DNA of 64,000 nucleotides from positions 62,001-126,000 of the forward strand of contig JAFTYE010000008.1 of the NCBI GenBank assembly GCA_017464805.1. The letters run 5' to 3'. The translations under genes were made by a program, and so were the position numbers. The notes below the pieces were generated by a model that saw only the letters and a program-made list of their open reading frames with translations, was not told the origin of the DNA and made no database searches. This document shows, piece by piece, positions 17,068-25,707 of the stretch (position 1 is the first letter of the stretch; each line of letters begins with the position of its first letter). The DNA comes from Clostridia bacterium (GTDB taxonomy: Bacteria > Bacillota > Clostridia > Oscillospirales > CAG-272).

Positions 17068-17739
17068 ATGAAACAGAAAAAAAACATGACCTATCTGGAA
17101 TCCGTTCACCGTGATGGCCGCGTATGGGGCCTGATCCTGTTCGGGCTGATCCTTTCCTTCCCGATCCTGCTTTCCCTTATTTTCGGTGAGTTGCCCGAAT
17201 GGGGCGCGCTGGCACGCGGTGCCATCGCTGTGTTGCCCATGTACTGGGCGGTCGGCATCGTGGAGATCTTCACCTATGTCCCCATGCTGGGCGCGGGCGG
17301 TGCGTATCTGTCCTTTGTGACGGGCAACATCGCCAACCTGAAGCTTCCCTGTGCGCTGGACGCAATGGAGCGCGCGGGTGTTAAGGCGAACTCCGAGGAG
17401 GGGGAGATCATCTCCACCATCTCGATCGCGGTATCCAGCATTGCGACCACCATCATCATCATTCTGGGTGTGATCCTGATCGTGCCGCTGACGCCTATCT
17501 TGAACTCCCCCGTGCTAAAGCCCGCCTTTGACCAAATCCTGCCCGCTCTGTTCGGGGGACTTGCGGTGGTCTTTGTGTCCAAGAATCCGAAGCTTTCGAT
17601 CGCGCCGATCATTCTGATGCTGGTGCTCTTCATCTTTGTTCCCTTCCTGAACGCGGGAACGGTGGGCATCATGGTTCCCGTCGGTGTTCTCTTCACCCTG
17701 GGCGTTGCCCGCATTCTGTACAAGAAAGGAATCCTGTAA
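17068..17739 (+). CDS. Membrane partner of the DUF5058 protein, unknown function
   Basis: A 223-residue polytopic membrane protein with about six predicted spans. There is a hydrophilic N-terminus (QKKNMTYLESVHRDGRVWG), and a conserved-looking cytoplasmic loop, NIANLKLPCALDAMERAG, between spans. No named domain was recognised. The tight spacing after the DUF5058 gene (13 bases, with an AAGGAGG site) suggests the two products form one complex. Size and layout resemble a transporter subunit or carrier half. Confidence 0.65.
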   Translation: MKQKKNMTYLESVHRDGRVWGLILFGLILSFPILLSLIFGELPEWGALARGAIAVLPMYWAVGIVEIFTYVPMLGAGGAYLSFVTGNIANLKLPCALDAMERAGVKANSEEGEIISTISIAVSSIATTIIIILGVILIVPLTPILNSPVLKPAFDQILPALFGGLAVVFVSKNPKLSIAPIILMLVLFIFVPFLNAGTVGIMVPVGVLFTLGVARILYKKGIL

Positions 17740-17740
17740 G

Positions 17741-19189
17741 ATGGGACCTCTTGATTTTGTTTTTGTGGCTCTTGTCGCCCTGCTTGTTCTGCTGATCGCC
17801 GTGGTGCTGATCCGCACCGCCGCCTTCCGCCCGAAGGAAAGCATCCACGCGGACGGCGAGCCGGTGGAATTTGACCGCGATGCGACGATCGAGCGGCTTC
17901 GTGCGCTTGTACGTTGCAGGACGGTTTCCTATCATGACAAGTCCCTTGAAAGCGAGGCGGAATTTGAGAAGCTGATCGACAGCCTGCCCACCCTGTATCC
18001 GCACGTTTTCGAGGTCTGCACGCTGACGCGCATGGACGACCGCGCCCTGCTCTTTCATTGGAAAGGCAAGGGGGACGGCCAGCCTGCCGTGTTCATGGCG
18101 CACTACGACGTGGTGCCCGTGGACGAGGCGAAGTGGAAAAAGCCGCCCTTTGAGGCGATCCTTGAGGATGGTGTGATCTGGGGACGCGGAACGCTGGACA
18201 CCAAGGCGACCTTTAACGGTGTGCTCTCCGCCGCCGATCATCTGATCGAGCGCGGCTTTACCCCCGAGGCGGATGTTTATTTCGCCTTCTCGGGCGGTGA
18301 GGAGATCAACGGCAAGGGAGCTGTGCATATCGTCGATTATTTTGAAAAGAGCGGCATCACCCCCGCCATGGTCGTAGACGAGGGGGGTGCGGTGGTGGAG
18401 AACGTGTTCCCGGGGGTAAAAAAGCCCTGTGCGCTGATCGGCATTGCCGAGAAGGGCATGATGGATGTGTCTTACACTGTAAAAACGAACGGTGGTCACG
18501 CCTCTGCCCCGAAGCCGCACACGCCTGTCGGACTGCTTTCGGCGGCCTGCTGCCGCATGGAAAACGACCCATTCCCCGCCCATTTGACACCGCCCGTCGC
18601 CAAAATGTTCGACACGCTCGGTCGTCATTCGACCTTCGTGTATCGCATGGTCTTCTCGAATCTGTGGCTCTTTTCGGGGGTCCTTGACCTCATCTGCCGC
18701 AAAAGCGGCGGCGACCTGAACGCGATGATGCGTACCACCGTGGCCTTTACGCAGATGCAGGGTAGTCCCGCCCCGAACGTTCTGCCGACCGAGGCAAGCA
18801 TGGTGTCCAACATGCGCCTCAACCCCGCCGATACCGTAGAGGGCGCGCTCTCTCGCATCCGATGCACGGTAAAGGATGAGCGCGTAGAGGTGGGGCTGTT
18901 GCAGGGCACCAATCCCAGCCGCATCTCAACGACCGACTGCCCTGCGTGGAACAAGATCACGTCATCGGTGGCCGCGACCTGGGGCGACGTGATCGTGTCC
19001 CCCTACCTGATGGTGCAGTGCTCGGACAGCCGTCACTGGGGCCGCATATCGGATCGCGTGTACCGCTTCTCGGCCATGGATCTTACGGGCGAGGAGCGCG
19101 CGACCATCCACGGCAACAACGAGCGCATCCGTGTGGATTGCGCCTGCCGCACCGTAGAATTTTACATCCGCTTGATGGGGAAATGTTAA
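17741..19189 (+). CDS. M20 family metallopeptidase with N-terminal membrane anchor
   Basis: A 482-residue protein. One transmembrane segment (about 5-27) precedes an M20/M25/M40 zinc peptidase domain related to PM20D1/carboxypeptidase S. Likely metal ligands and catalytic residues are AHYDVVPVD (His, Asp), GRGTLDTKATFNG (bridging Asp), SGGEEINGKGA (Glu-Glu) and a late RHWGR histidine. It probably hydrolyses dipeptides or N-acyl amino acids. I start at the ATG at 17741, just after the stop of the membrane partner, with AAAGGA upstream. It closes the thiI operon. Confidence 0.85.
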   Translation: MGPLDFVFVALVALLVLLIAVVLIRTAAFRPKESIHADGEPVEFDRDATIERLRALVRCRTVSYHDKSLESEAEFEKLIDSLPTLYPHVFEVCTLTRMDDRALLFHWKGKGDGQPAVFMAHYDVVPVDEAKWKKPPFEAILEDGVIWGRGTLDTKATFNGVLSAADHLIERGFTPEADVYFAFSGGEEINGKGAVHIVDYFEKSGITPAMVVDEGGAVVENVFPGVKKPCALIGIAEKGMMDVSYTVKTNGGHASAPKPHTPVGLLSAACCRMENDPFPAHLTPPVAKMFDTLGRHSTFVYRMVFSNLWLFSGVLDLICRKSGGDLNAMMRTTVAFTQMQGSPAPNVLPTEASMVSNMRLNPADTVEGALSRIRCTVKDERVEVGLLQGTNPSRISTTDCPAWNKITSSVAATWGDVIVSPYLMVQCSDSRHWGRISDRVYRFSAMDLTGEERATIHGNNERIRVDCACRTVEFYIRLMGKC

Positions 19190-19224
19190 AGCAAAAAGGA
19201 GGGCATAGGCTCTCCTTTTTGCTT
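19188..19224. terminator. Bidirectional terminator
   Basis: Arms AAAGCAAAAAGGAG and CTCCTTTTTGCTTT flank a short loop between the M20 gene and the convergent secreted-protein gene. Confidence 0.8.
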
Positions 19225-19228
19225 TGCG

Positions 19229-20218
19229 TTATTCTGTTGCCGTTGCGGCAGCCTCATAGGCTTGCAGGGCATCGCCAAAGGCGATGAGTGCGGCAAGATA
19301 GGCCTTGGTATCCTCGTCGATCGCGTCACCTGCCTCGGTTTCAAGGACCAGGTGCGCGTAGCTTTCCACGCTGTACGAGATCGGGAGCGTGACACCGATC
19401 GGAGTGGACACCCGAATGTAGTAGGGCTTGGTCAGGCTATTGAGGTAGATACCGTCAGTATCCGCGCTGTATACCGTTTTGCTTTTCGCAAGCTCGTAAC
19501 GACTGGATTTTACAAATTCGGGATTATCCGCAATCTCCATATACACATCGGCAGCATCCTCCAGCCCGTCGATGATGAAGCCGAAGCTGAACACAAGCCG
19601 ATCCAGATAATAAGCGGAGGCGGCGGAGGAATAGGAGATATCTTCTTCCCCGAATACGGGCACCTGAAGGACGTTTTCATAGGGACGGACGGGGACGATC
19701 TTTTCTTCCTCGGAAAGGCCCATGTTGGCCGGCATGTGGGTACGGTAGCCCTGCTTGATCTGGCAGGCGGCACCGTAGTTGAGCATGGCAATCAGCAGGT
19801 CGCGCGTTGCCTCGGGAAGCTCCTCTTGCGAAAGCAGATTCATCGCATAATCCTGCAGACCGAAGAGGTATTCCGTGCCGCGCACATTACTGCTGGTGCC
19901 GATGACGGCGTAGGGATACACCGCGATAAGATCGGCCATTTTGGTAGGAGAGAGACCACGGATCACGGCAACGTAACGGCCATCGTCCTGCTTTTGGGCC
20001 TGGATACGCTCCTCACCGACAAAGATGCCGACCTCGGTGGTCTGGGAGCTGGGGGCCTCTATGTAAAAGTAAGCACAGAAGCCAGATTCGACCCGCACAT
20101 GCACACCGACGATTGACGGACGCGTGGAGCTGGACGCTGCGCCCGAGGTGATGGTGAGAGTCGGAACGACCAGCATCACAAGGACAAGGAACAGCGAGAG
20201 AAATCGTTTTGTTTTCAT
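19229..20218 (-). CDS. Secreted protein with two repeated helical modules
   Basis: A 329-residue exported protein. The signal peptide is about 1-28 (KTKRFLSLFLVLVMLVVPTL, then an Ala-rich cleavage region). The mature part holds two copies of a module: a beta-rich half followed by a helical half, GLQDYAMNLLSQ...MLNYGAACQI in the first and SVESYAHLVLE...LIAFGDALQAYEAA in the second. The same modules appear in the giant protein (around 52.8 and 53.4 kb), so the two may share a binding partner or surface role. AAAGGA precedes the ATG at 20218. There is no anchor motif. Function unknown. Confidence 0.7.
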   Translation of the reverse strand: MKTKRFLSLFLVLVMLVVPTLTITSGAASSSTRPSIVGVHVRVESGFCAYFYIEAPSSQTTEVGIFVGEERIQAQKQDDGRYVAVIRGLSPTKMADLIAVYPYAVIGTSSNVRGTEYLFGLQDYAMNLLSQEELPEATRDLLIAMLNYGAACQIKQGYRTHMPANMGLSEEEKIVPVRPYENVLQVPVFGEEDISYSSAASAYYLDRLVFSFGFIIDGLEDAADVYMEIADNPEFVKSSRYELAKSKTVYSADTDGIYLNSLTKPYYIRVSTPIGVTLPISYSVESYAHLVLETEAGDAIDEDTKAYLAALIAFGDALQAYEAAATATE

Positions 20219-20249
20219 GTTGATGATCCTTTCGGAATGGTACACGGAT

Positions 20250-20278
20250 AGTGTACCACATTCTTCGTCGTTTGTCAA
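20250..20278 (-). promoter_or_regulatory. Promoter for the secreted-protein gene
   Basis: Minus strand TTGACA (20273-20278), 17-base spacer, TACACT (20250-20255), with an extended TGG. It follows directly after the ftsH terminator. Confidence 0.8.
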
Positions 20279-20279
20279 G

Positions 20280-20310
20280 AAAAGCCCGCGCGATGCGCGG
20301 GCCTTTTGCT
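20280..20310 (-). terminator. Terminator of the yybS-ftsH block
   Basis: Perfect GCCCGCGC / GCGCGGGC stem with a three-base loop, followed on the minus strand by TTTTCTT. Confidence 0.85.
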
Positions 20311-20311
20311 T

Positions 20312-22408
20312 TTATTCGGTCTCTGAGGAATTTTCGGGTTCCTCGGTTTCCTCGGTTTCATCGGGCACCTGTGCCTGCTCCGCTTCGGGGGCGGGGACAT
20401 CCAGCGTGATACCAAGGGCTTCGAACATCTCGCGCTCCGCGTCGGAGTGTGCCTGCTCGTCGGCCTTTTTCTCTTCCTCGGCGCGCTTTTTGGCGGCGGC
20501 GCGGTTCTCTTCCTCACTCTTGCGTGCGCGCTCTTCGTCGATGGCCTCGAGGGCTTCCATCGTCACGTCCGCCCCCTCCATGGCGGCGCGGAAGGTTTCC
20601 GCTTCCATGGTTTCGTGCTTCAAAAGGTAAGAAGCAACAAGCTCCAGCTTGTCGAGGTGAGTAGCAATATACTCCTTGCATCGCTGATAGGATTCGTCGA
20701 TGATGCGGCGGATCTCGTTGTCGATCTTACCGGCGGTCTCCTGCGAGTAGGTCTCCCCACCCGAAAAATCACGACCAAGGAAGATCTCGTCTCGCGAATG
20801 TTCCGAGCCGTAGAGCACGGTGCCGAGCAACTCGCTCATGCCGTAGCGGGTGACCATATCGGTGGCCACACGGGTGGCCTGCTGGATGTCGTTGGAAGCA
20901 CCCGTGGAAATATCTCCGAGCACCAGCTCCTCTGCTACGCGGCCGCCGAGGCTGACCACGATGCTGTCCAGCATCTCGTTTTTGGTTTGGCCGAGGCGGT
21001 CCTCCTCGGGCATCATGAGCGTAACGCCGCCCGTGCGACCTGCGGGCAGAATGGTGATCTGCTTGACGGGGTCGGCATGGGGCGCATAGAAGGAAGCAAG
21101 GGCATGCCCTGCCTCGTGGTAAGCGACCAGGCGGTTATCCTTTTCGCTTCGAATGGCGGATTTTTTACGCGGGCCGAGCAGTATCTTCATATAGGAATCC
21201 TCAATCTCCTGCGGGCCGATCAGGCTCTTGTGCCGACGGGCGGCAAGCAAAGCGGCCTCATTGAGAAGATTGGCGAGGTCTGCACCGGTAAAACCGACGG
21301 TCAGCTGGGCGACCTGGCGGAAGCTGACGGTTTCCTCAAAGGGCTTACCCTTTGCGTGTACCTGCAAAATCTCCTCGCGCCCCTTGATATCGGGATAGTT
21401 GACGGTGACCTGACGGTCAAAGCGACCGGGACGAAGCAGGGCGGGGTCAAGGACGTCAGGGCGGTTTGTAGCCGCCATGACGATAATGCCCTGATGTGTG
21501 CCGAAGCCGTCCATTTCGACAAGCAGCTGATTGAGCGTTTGCTCACGCTCGTCATGTCCGCCGCCAAGGCCTGCGCCGCGGTGACGTCCGACGGCATCGA
21601 TTTCGTCGATGAAGATGATGCTGGCGGGGTTCTTGCGGGCGGTATCAAAGAGGTCGCGCACGCGCGAGGCGCCTACGCCGACATACATTTCCACGAAATC
21701 CGAGCCGGAGATGGAGTAAAAGGGAACATTGGCCTCGCCTGCCACGGCCTTGGCCAAGAGAGTCTTACCCGTGCCGGGAGGGCCGACGAGCAGAACCCCG
21801 CGCGGAATACGCGCGCCAAGCTTGACGAACTTCTGCGGGTCGCGCAAAAATTCCACGACCTCCCACAGCTCCTCCTTTTCCTCGTCCGCGCCCGCGACAT
21901 CGGTAAACTTCACCGAATTGGTCGGGTCGCTACCTGGTGTGCGAGTCTTGGCGCGGGAGAAGGAATTCATTTTACCGCCCATGCCACCCGAGGCGCGCAT
22001 GGCCATCACCACGGCAAGGATGCCGAGGCCAAGGAGCAGAATGTAAGGAATGTATTGCAGGATGGCGGGGGTTTCCTTGGCAGCCTCAAAGTCGTATATC
22101 TTGAGGACGGGATCCTCCTTTTGGGAGTTTTCCAGAGCCTTGCGCTCCAGATATTCGTACTGGGCGTTGTGGCTGATCTGGTATGCGATCTCCTCTGTCT
22201 TTCCTTCGGCATCCAGTGCCTTCAGGGTCACCTTATGCGAGGGGGACACCGTAAACTCGGTGACACGATCCTCTTCAAACAAGGTAACGATCTCGCTCCA
22301 TGTAGGCTCCTCTGCACGGTTCGCGGAGGCGGACCAGAAGGAGGCCACCGAAACGAACAGAAGGATCATCACAATGAAGAAGATGATGTTTTTTACGTTT
22401 ACTTTCAT
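20312..22408 (-). CDS. ftsH: ATP-dependent zinc metalloprotease FtsH
   Basis: A 698-residue membrane protease that degrades misfolded and regulatory membrane proteins. Two transmembrane spans (about 6-26 and 120-140) flank an extracytoplasmic domain. The AAA module has [13 protein letters not shown] (Walker A), [15 protein letters not shown] (Walker B) and the second region of homology. The zinc site is [10 protein letters not shown]. The C-terminal tail is long and rich in Glu and Ala ([16 protein letters not shown]...), typical of clostridial FtsH. A clear AAAGG site sits rather far upstream. It follows tilS, the usual Firmicutes arrangement, though hpt is missing between them. Confidence 0.97.
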   Translation of the reverse strand: MKVNVKNIIFFIVMILLFVSVASFWSASANRAEEPTWSEIVTLFEEDRVTEFTVSPSHKVTLKALDAEGKTEEIAYQISHNAQYEYLERKALENSQKEDPVLKIYDFEAAKETPAILQYIPYILLLGLGILAVVMAMRASGGMGGKMNSFSRAKTRTPGSDPTNSVKFTDVAGADEEKEELWEVVEFLRDPQKFVKLGARIPRGVLLVGPPGTGKTLLAKAVAGEANVPFYSISGSDFVEMYVGVGASRVRDLFDTARKNPASIIFIDEIDAVGRHRGAGLGGGHDEREQTLNQLLVEMDGFGTHQGIIVMAATNRPDVLDPALLRPGRFDRQVTVNYPDIKGREEILQVHAKGKPFEETVSFRQVAQLTVGFTGADLANLLNEAALLAARRHKSLIGPQEIEDSYMKILLGPRKKSAIRSEKDNRLVAYHEAGHALASFYAPHADPVKQITILPAGRTGGVTLMMPEEDRLGQTKNEMLDSIVVSLGGRVAEELVLGDISTGASNDIQQATRVATDMVTRYGMSELLGTVLYGSEHSRDEIFLGRDFSGGETYSQETAGKIDNEIRRIIDESYQRCKEYIATHLDKLELVASYLLKHETMEAETFRAAMEGADVTMEALEAIDEERARKSEEENRAAAKKRAEEEKKADEQAHSDAEREMFEALGITLDVPAPEAEQAQVPDETEETEEPENSSETE

Positions 22409-22459
22409 GCGGTATAAACCAAGCCTTTCCGTTGCACTGCAAAAACGCAGAGCAAGTTA

Positions 22460-23866
22460 CTAACGATAGCAATAATAGGCATAAAGCCCCGTGCCGCTCC
22501 CGTTACCGTCGCGGACACCGAAGCCGGGCACCCACAAAATTCCACTTTCATCACAAACGACGGGAAGGATGCGACGCAAGACATGCGGTATTTTGGCGTC
22601 GGTCATGAGGCGGCGGACGCGACGCGTCATGCCTCCACAGACATACGAGTCGCCCTCGCGTCGGGTACGTGCTATTAACCTACCCAATATTGTAGCAGAA
22701 TCCAATTTTGCTTGTATAAATAAATTGTAAACATTTGATTTTCGGTTTTCAAACTCTTCGTTACGCGTCTCAAAGAGCCACAGCTCACCCGCACCGCGGG
22801 GGAGAATATTCTGTCCCATGGACAGCTCTGTTTCGTAATCGGGGGCGGGGGTGTTGCGGGAAAAGAGCGTCAGATCGTGACGGTCAAAGGAGGCCGTCGC
22901 GCCCCCGGGCAGGGTGTATTGCCCGACCGCCGGGCCGGAACGAAGGAGTGCGTGAAGCTCTCGCACGTGCAGACGCTCGGGCTGTTCGGGGAATCCCGCT
23001 TTCCGACACATCTCCAAAAGCACGCGGTAAAAGACCGCCTCGGAAAGGGCGGCAAGGACGCCACGCGGAGCGGCTCCGCCGCGCAAATGGGTACGGCAGA
23101 AGTCGCGTGCCGCGTCCGAAAGAGCCTGTTCCTCCCCGCGCAGATTGGCCGAGAGGCGCGAGGCGGATGCCTCGGGATCGGGGGTGAGGCGAAAAAGGCG
23201 CGGAATCACCTCGGCGCGCAGATAGTTGCGGGCGTATTCGGTGCTTTCGTTGGTGGAGTCGGTCACGTAGGGCGCGGACAGCTCCCCAAGGGCGGCAAGA
23301 ACGTCCCGCTTGGCGAGCAAAAGGAGTGGGCGCACAAAGTGCTCCCGTACGGGAGGGATACCGCACATGCCGCGTAAGCCACTGCCGCGGACCATGTGCA
23401 ACAGAATCGTTTCCAAGTTGTCGGTGGCGTTATGTGCGGTGGCACACACGCCATATAACGGGTTTTCCCCCATCACGCGTCGGATGGCGGCATAGCGAAC
23501 CTCGCGCGCGGCACATTCCAGGCCTCTACCGTGTCCTTCGCCTTTCAGAAAGGCGGGAGCATCCTCACGCGCGAGGAAAAAGGGGACGCCGTTTTCCTTT
23601 GCAAGCCGTTCGGCAAAGGCGGCATCGCGATCTGCTTCCTCCGCCCGAATGCAGTGATGGACGTGGCAGGCGGCAAAGGGAATATTTTTTTCCCCGGTGT
23701 AGACGCGCAAAAGGTGAAAAAGCAAAACGGAATCCGCCCCGCCCGACAGGGCAAGCAGTACCCCGCGGGACAAAAGCGGTTCCATTTCATTCTCACGCAC
23801 GCATTGCAGAAAGGCTTCCTCTGCGCGGCGGCAGGCCTCGCCGCCCGCGAGCAATTGTTCTTTCAT
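22460..23866 (-). CDS. tilS: tRNA(Ile)-lysidine synthetase TilS
   Basis: A 468-residue enzyme that converts C34 of tRNA-Ile2 to lysidine. The PP-loop LALSGGADSVLLFHLL lies near residue 36, the GLECAAREVRYAAIRRV and ATAHNATDNLETILLHMVRGSG motifs follow, and the C-terminal domain contains CGGMTRRVRRLMTDAKIP. The ATG at 23866 overlaps the dnaB stop (ATGA), so translation is coupled. A short AT-rich patch at 22676-22760 encodes the linker before the C-terminal domain (NRKSNVYNLFIQAKLDS) and differs in composition from the rest. Confidence 0.93.
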   Translation of the reverse strand: MKEQLLAGGEACRRAEEAFLQCVRENEMEPLLSRGVLLALSGGADSVLLFHLLRVYTGEKNIPFAACHVHHCIRAEEADRDAAFAERLAKENGVPFFLAREDAPAFLKGEGHGRGLECAAREVRYAAIRRVMGENPLYGVCATAHNATDNLETILLHMVRGSGLRGMCGIPPVREHFVRPLLLLAKRDVLAALGELSAPYVTDSTNESTEYARNYLRAEVIPRLFRLTPDPEASASRLSANLRGEEQALSDAARDFCRTHLRGGAAPRGVLAALSEAVFYRVLLEMCRKAGFPEQPERLHVRELHALLRSGPAVGQYTLPGGATASFDRHDLTLFSRNTPAPDYETELSMGQNILPRGAGELWLFETRNEEFENRKSNVYNLFIQAKLDSATILGRLIARTRREGDSYVCGGMTRRVRRLMTDAKIPHVLRRILPVVCDESGILWVPGFGVRDGNGSGTGLYAYYCYR

Positions 23867-25209
23867 CGGTTTCCTTCGCCCTCGTCCAGGGTGCGAAATT
23901 TGGTGTATTGGCCAATCCAACCCATGCGGACGGTATCGGTGGAGCCGTGACGGTTCTTGGCCACGATGACCTCGGCGACGTTGGCATTTTCCTCGCCGCC
24001 GCCCTCCTGATCTTTATAATATTCGTCACGGTAAAGGAACATGACGATATCGGCATCCTGCTCGATGGCACCCGAATCACGAAGGTCGGACAGCATCGGC
24101 TTTTTGCTGGTACGGGATTCGGGTCCGCGGGAAAGCTGGGCACAGCAGATGACGGGGACACCGAGATCCTTGGCCATGATCTTGAGGTTACGGGAGATGT
24201 CCGATACCTCCTGCACGCGGTTGTCGATGTTCTTGCCACTCTGCATCAGCTGGAGATAGTCGATGACGACGAGGCCGAGGTTCTTGACGCGGCGAAGCTT
24301 GGCCTTCATATCGGTGACGGTGACACCCGTGGTATCATCCACGAGAATATCACAGCCCGACAGATGGGCCGCCGCATCGGCAAGGCGCGGCCAGTCGTCG
24401 GCCTTGAGCTCACCGCTACGCAGGCTGTGACTGTCCACGAGTGCCTCGCTGGACAGCATGCGATTGACAAGCTGCTCGCCCGACATCTCAAGAGAAAAGA
24501 TGCAGACCGTGCGCCCTGTATTTTTGGCGACATTGGTGGCGATATTCATGGCAAAGCTGGTTTTACCCATACCGGGGCGCGCGCCCACGAGAACAAGGTC
24601 GCCCTTGCCCATCTCGACCAGCACGCGGTCAAGACCGGAAAAGCCCGTGGTGGTGCGGTCCAGCTTGCCTTGATTGGCGGCAAGATTCTCCAGCTCACTG
24701 TATACGTTGGTCATGATGTCACGAATGTGACGGAACTCTCTCGATTCACGGTTCTGCGCGATCTCAAAAATCTTCTGCTCCGCCGCGTCCACGATATGAC
24801 GCACCTCGCCCTGCTCGGCATAGGCAGTCTCGCTGATCTCGTCACACGCGCCGATGAGGCGGCGCAGCACGCTTTTTTCGTGCACGATGACGGCATAGTC
24901 CTTGACATTGGCGGCGGTGGGCACGATCTTGGCGATCTGTGCGATATACTCCGCGCCGTTCTGGTCGGAGGAATAGGTGCCGTTATGCACAAGGGTGTTG
25001 ATCAGGGTCACGGGGTCAATATTGCGGGAGGAGAGGAACATGTCGCTCATGGCGGCATAGATCTGTCGATGCTCCTCGAGATAGAAGTCCTCTGCGCCAA
25101 TGATGCCCGTCACCGTACCGAAGCAATCCGGCTTGATGAGGATGGAGCCGAGGACGGACTGCTCCGCCTCGATTGACACGGGCATCTTCTTAAAAAGATC
25201 ACTGTTCAT
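23863..25209 (-). CDS. dnaB: Replicative DNA helicase DnaB
   Basis: A 448-residue hexameric helicase of the replication fork (called DnaC in Bacillus). The N-terminal DnaB helical domain (PVSIEAEQSVLGSILI) is followed by a RecA-like domain with GARPGMGKTSFAMN (Walker A), LGLVVIDYLQLM (Walker B) and RGPESRTSKKPMLSDLRDSGAIEQDAD in pieces as in the family; no intein. AAAGG lies upstream of the ATG. Its position after rplI is the standard Firmicutes order. Confidence 0.97.
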   Translation of the reverse strand: MNSDLFKKMPVSIEAEQSVLGSILIKPDCFGTVTGIIGAEDFYLEEHRQIYAAMSDMFLSSRNIDPVTLINTLVHNGTYSSDQNGAEYIAQIAKIVPTAANVKDYAVIVHEKSVLRRLIGACDEISETAYAEQGEVRHIVDAAEQKIFEIAQNRESREFRHIRDIMTNVYSELENLAANQGKLDRTTTGFSGLDRVLVEMGKGDLVLVGARPGMGKTSFAMNIATNVAKNTGRTVCIFSLEMSGEQLVNRMLSSEALVDSHSLRSGELKADDWPRLADAAAHLSGCDILVDDTTGVTVTDMKAKLRRVKNLGLVVIDYLQLMQSGKNIDNRVQEVSDISRNLKIMAKDLGVPVICCAQLSRGPESRTSKKPMLSDLRDSGAIEQDADIVMFLYRDEYYKDQEGGGEENANVAEVIVAKNRHGSTDTVRMGWIGQYTKFRTLDEGEGNR

Positions 25210-25245
25210 AGAAAAGACCTTTCCCTTTTTTTGGCTTTTTGAGGG

Positions 25246-25686
25246 TTATGCCTCTACCTTCACCGTGAAGGTGGCGGAAATCTCGGTATACAGCTTGACG
25301 GTGGCGTGATAAGTGCCGTGATTTTTGATGGTCTCAACCTCCATCTTACGGCGGTCGATGACGATACCCGTCTGCTTTTCCAGCTCCTCCGCCACGTCCT
25401 TGGCGGTGACGGCACCGTACAGGCGGCCGTCCGCCGAGCTCTGGCTGTGGATGGTGAGGGTAAGATCCCTCAGGCGCGCGGCAATGGCGTTTGCGGCCTT
25501 TTTCTCCTCCTCGATCTTAAATCGACGGGATTCCTCCTTACCCTTGAGGTCATTCTGCGCCTTGGCATCGGCCGCGATGGCCAGCTTTTGCGGGAAGAGG
25601 AAGTTGCGGGCGTATCCGTCGGGTACATCGATGATCTGATCTTTCTTGCCCTTGCCCTTTACGTCTTTTGTGAGTATGACTTTCAT
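25246..25686 (-). CDS. rplI: Ribosomal protein L9
   Basis: A 146-residue 50S protein. The N-terminal domain starts [15 protein letters not shown] and includes [14 protein letters not shown], followed by the long connecting helix and the C-terminal rRNA-binding domain ([18 protein letters not shown]). Full length. AAGGAG precedes the ATG. It lies between gdpP (21 bases upstream) and dnaB (36 bases downstream). Confidence 0.97.
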   Translation of the reverse strand: MKVILTKDVKGKGKKDQIIDVPDGYARNFLFPQKLAIAADAKAQNDLKGKEESRRFKIEEEKKAANAIAARLRDLTLTIHSQSSADGRLYGAVTAKDVAEELEKQTGIVIDRRKMEVETIKNHGTYHATVKLYTEISATFTVKVEA

Positions 25687-25707
25687 GTATTTTCTCCTTT
25701 TTGGGAC

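Noticed and set aside
20447-22417. Plus-strand open frame of 656 codons
   Set aside because: It is the exact antisense of ftsH; the codon pattern and motifs belong to the minus strand, and there is no ribosome binding site or family match.
23326-25176. Plus-strand open frame of 616 codons
   Set aside because: Antisense to tilS and dnaB; no recognisable domain.
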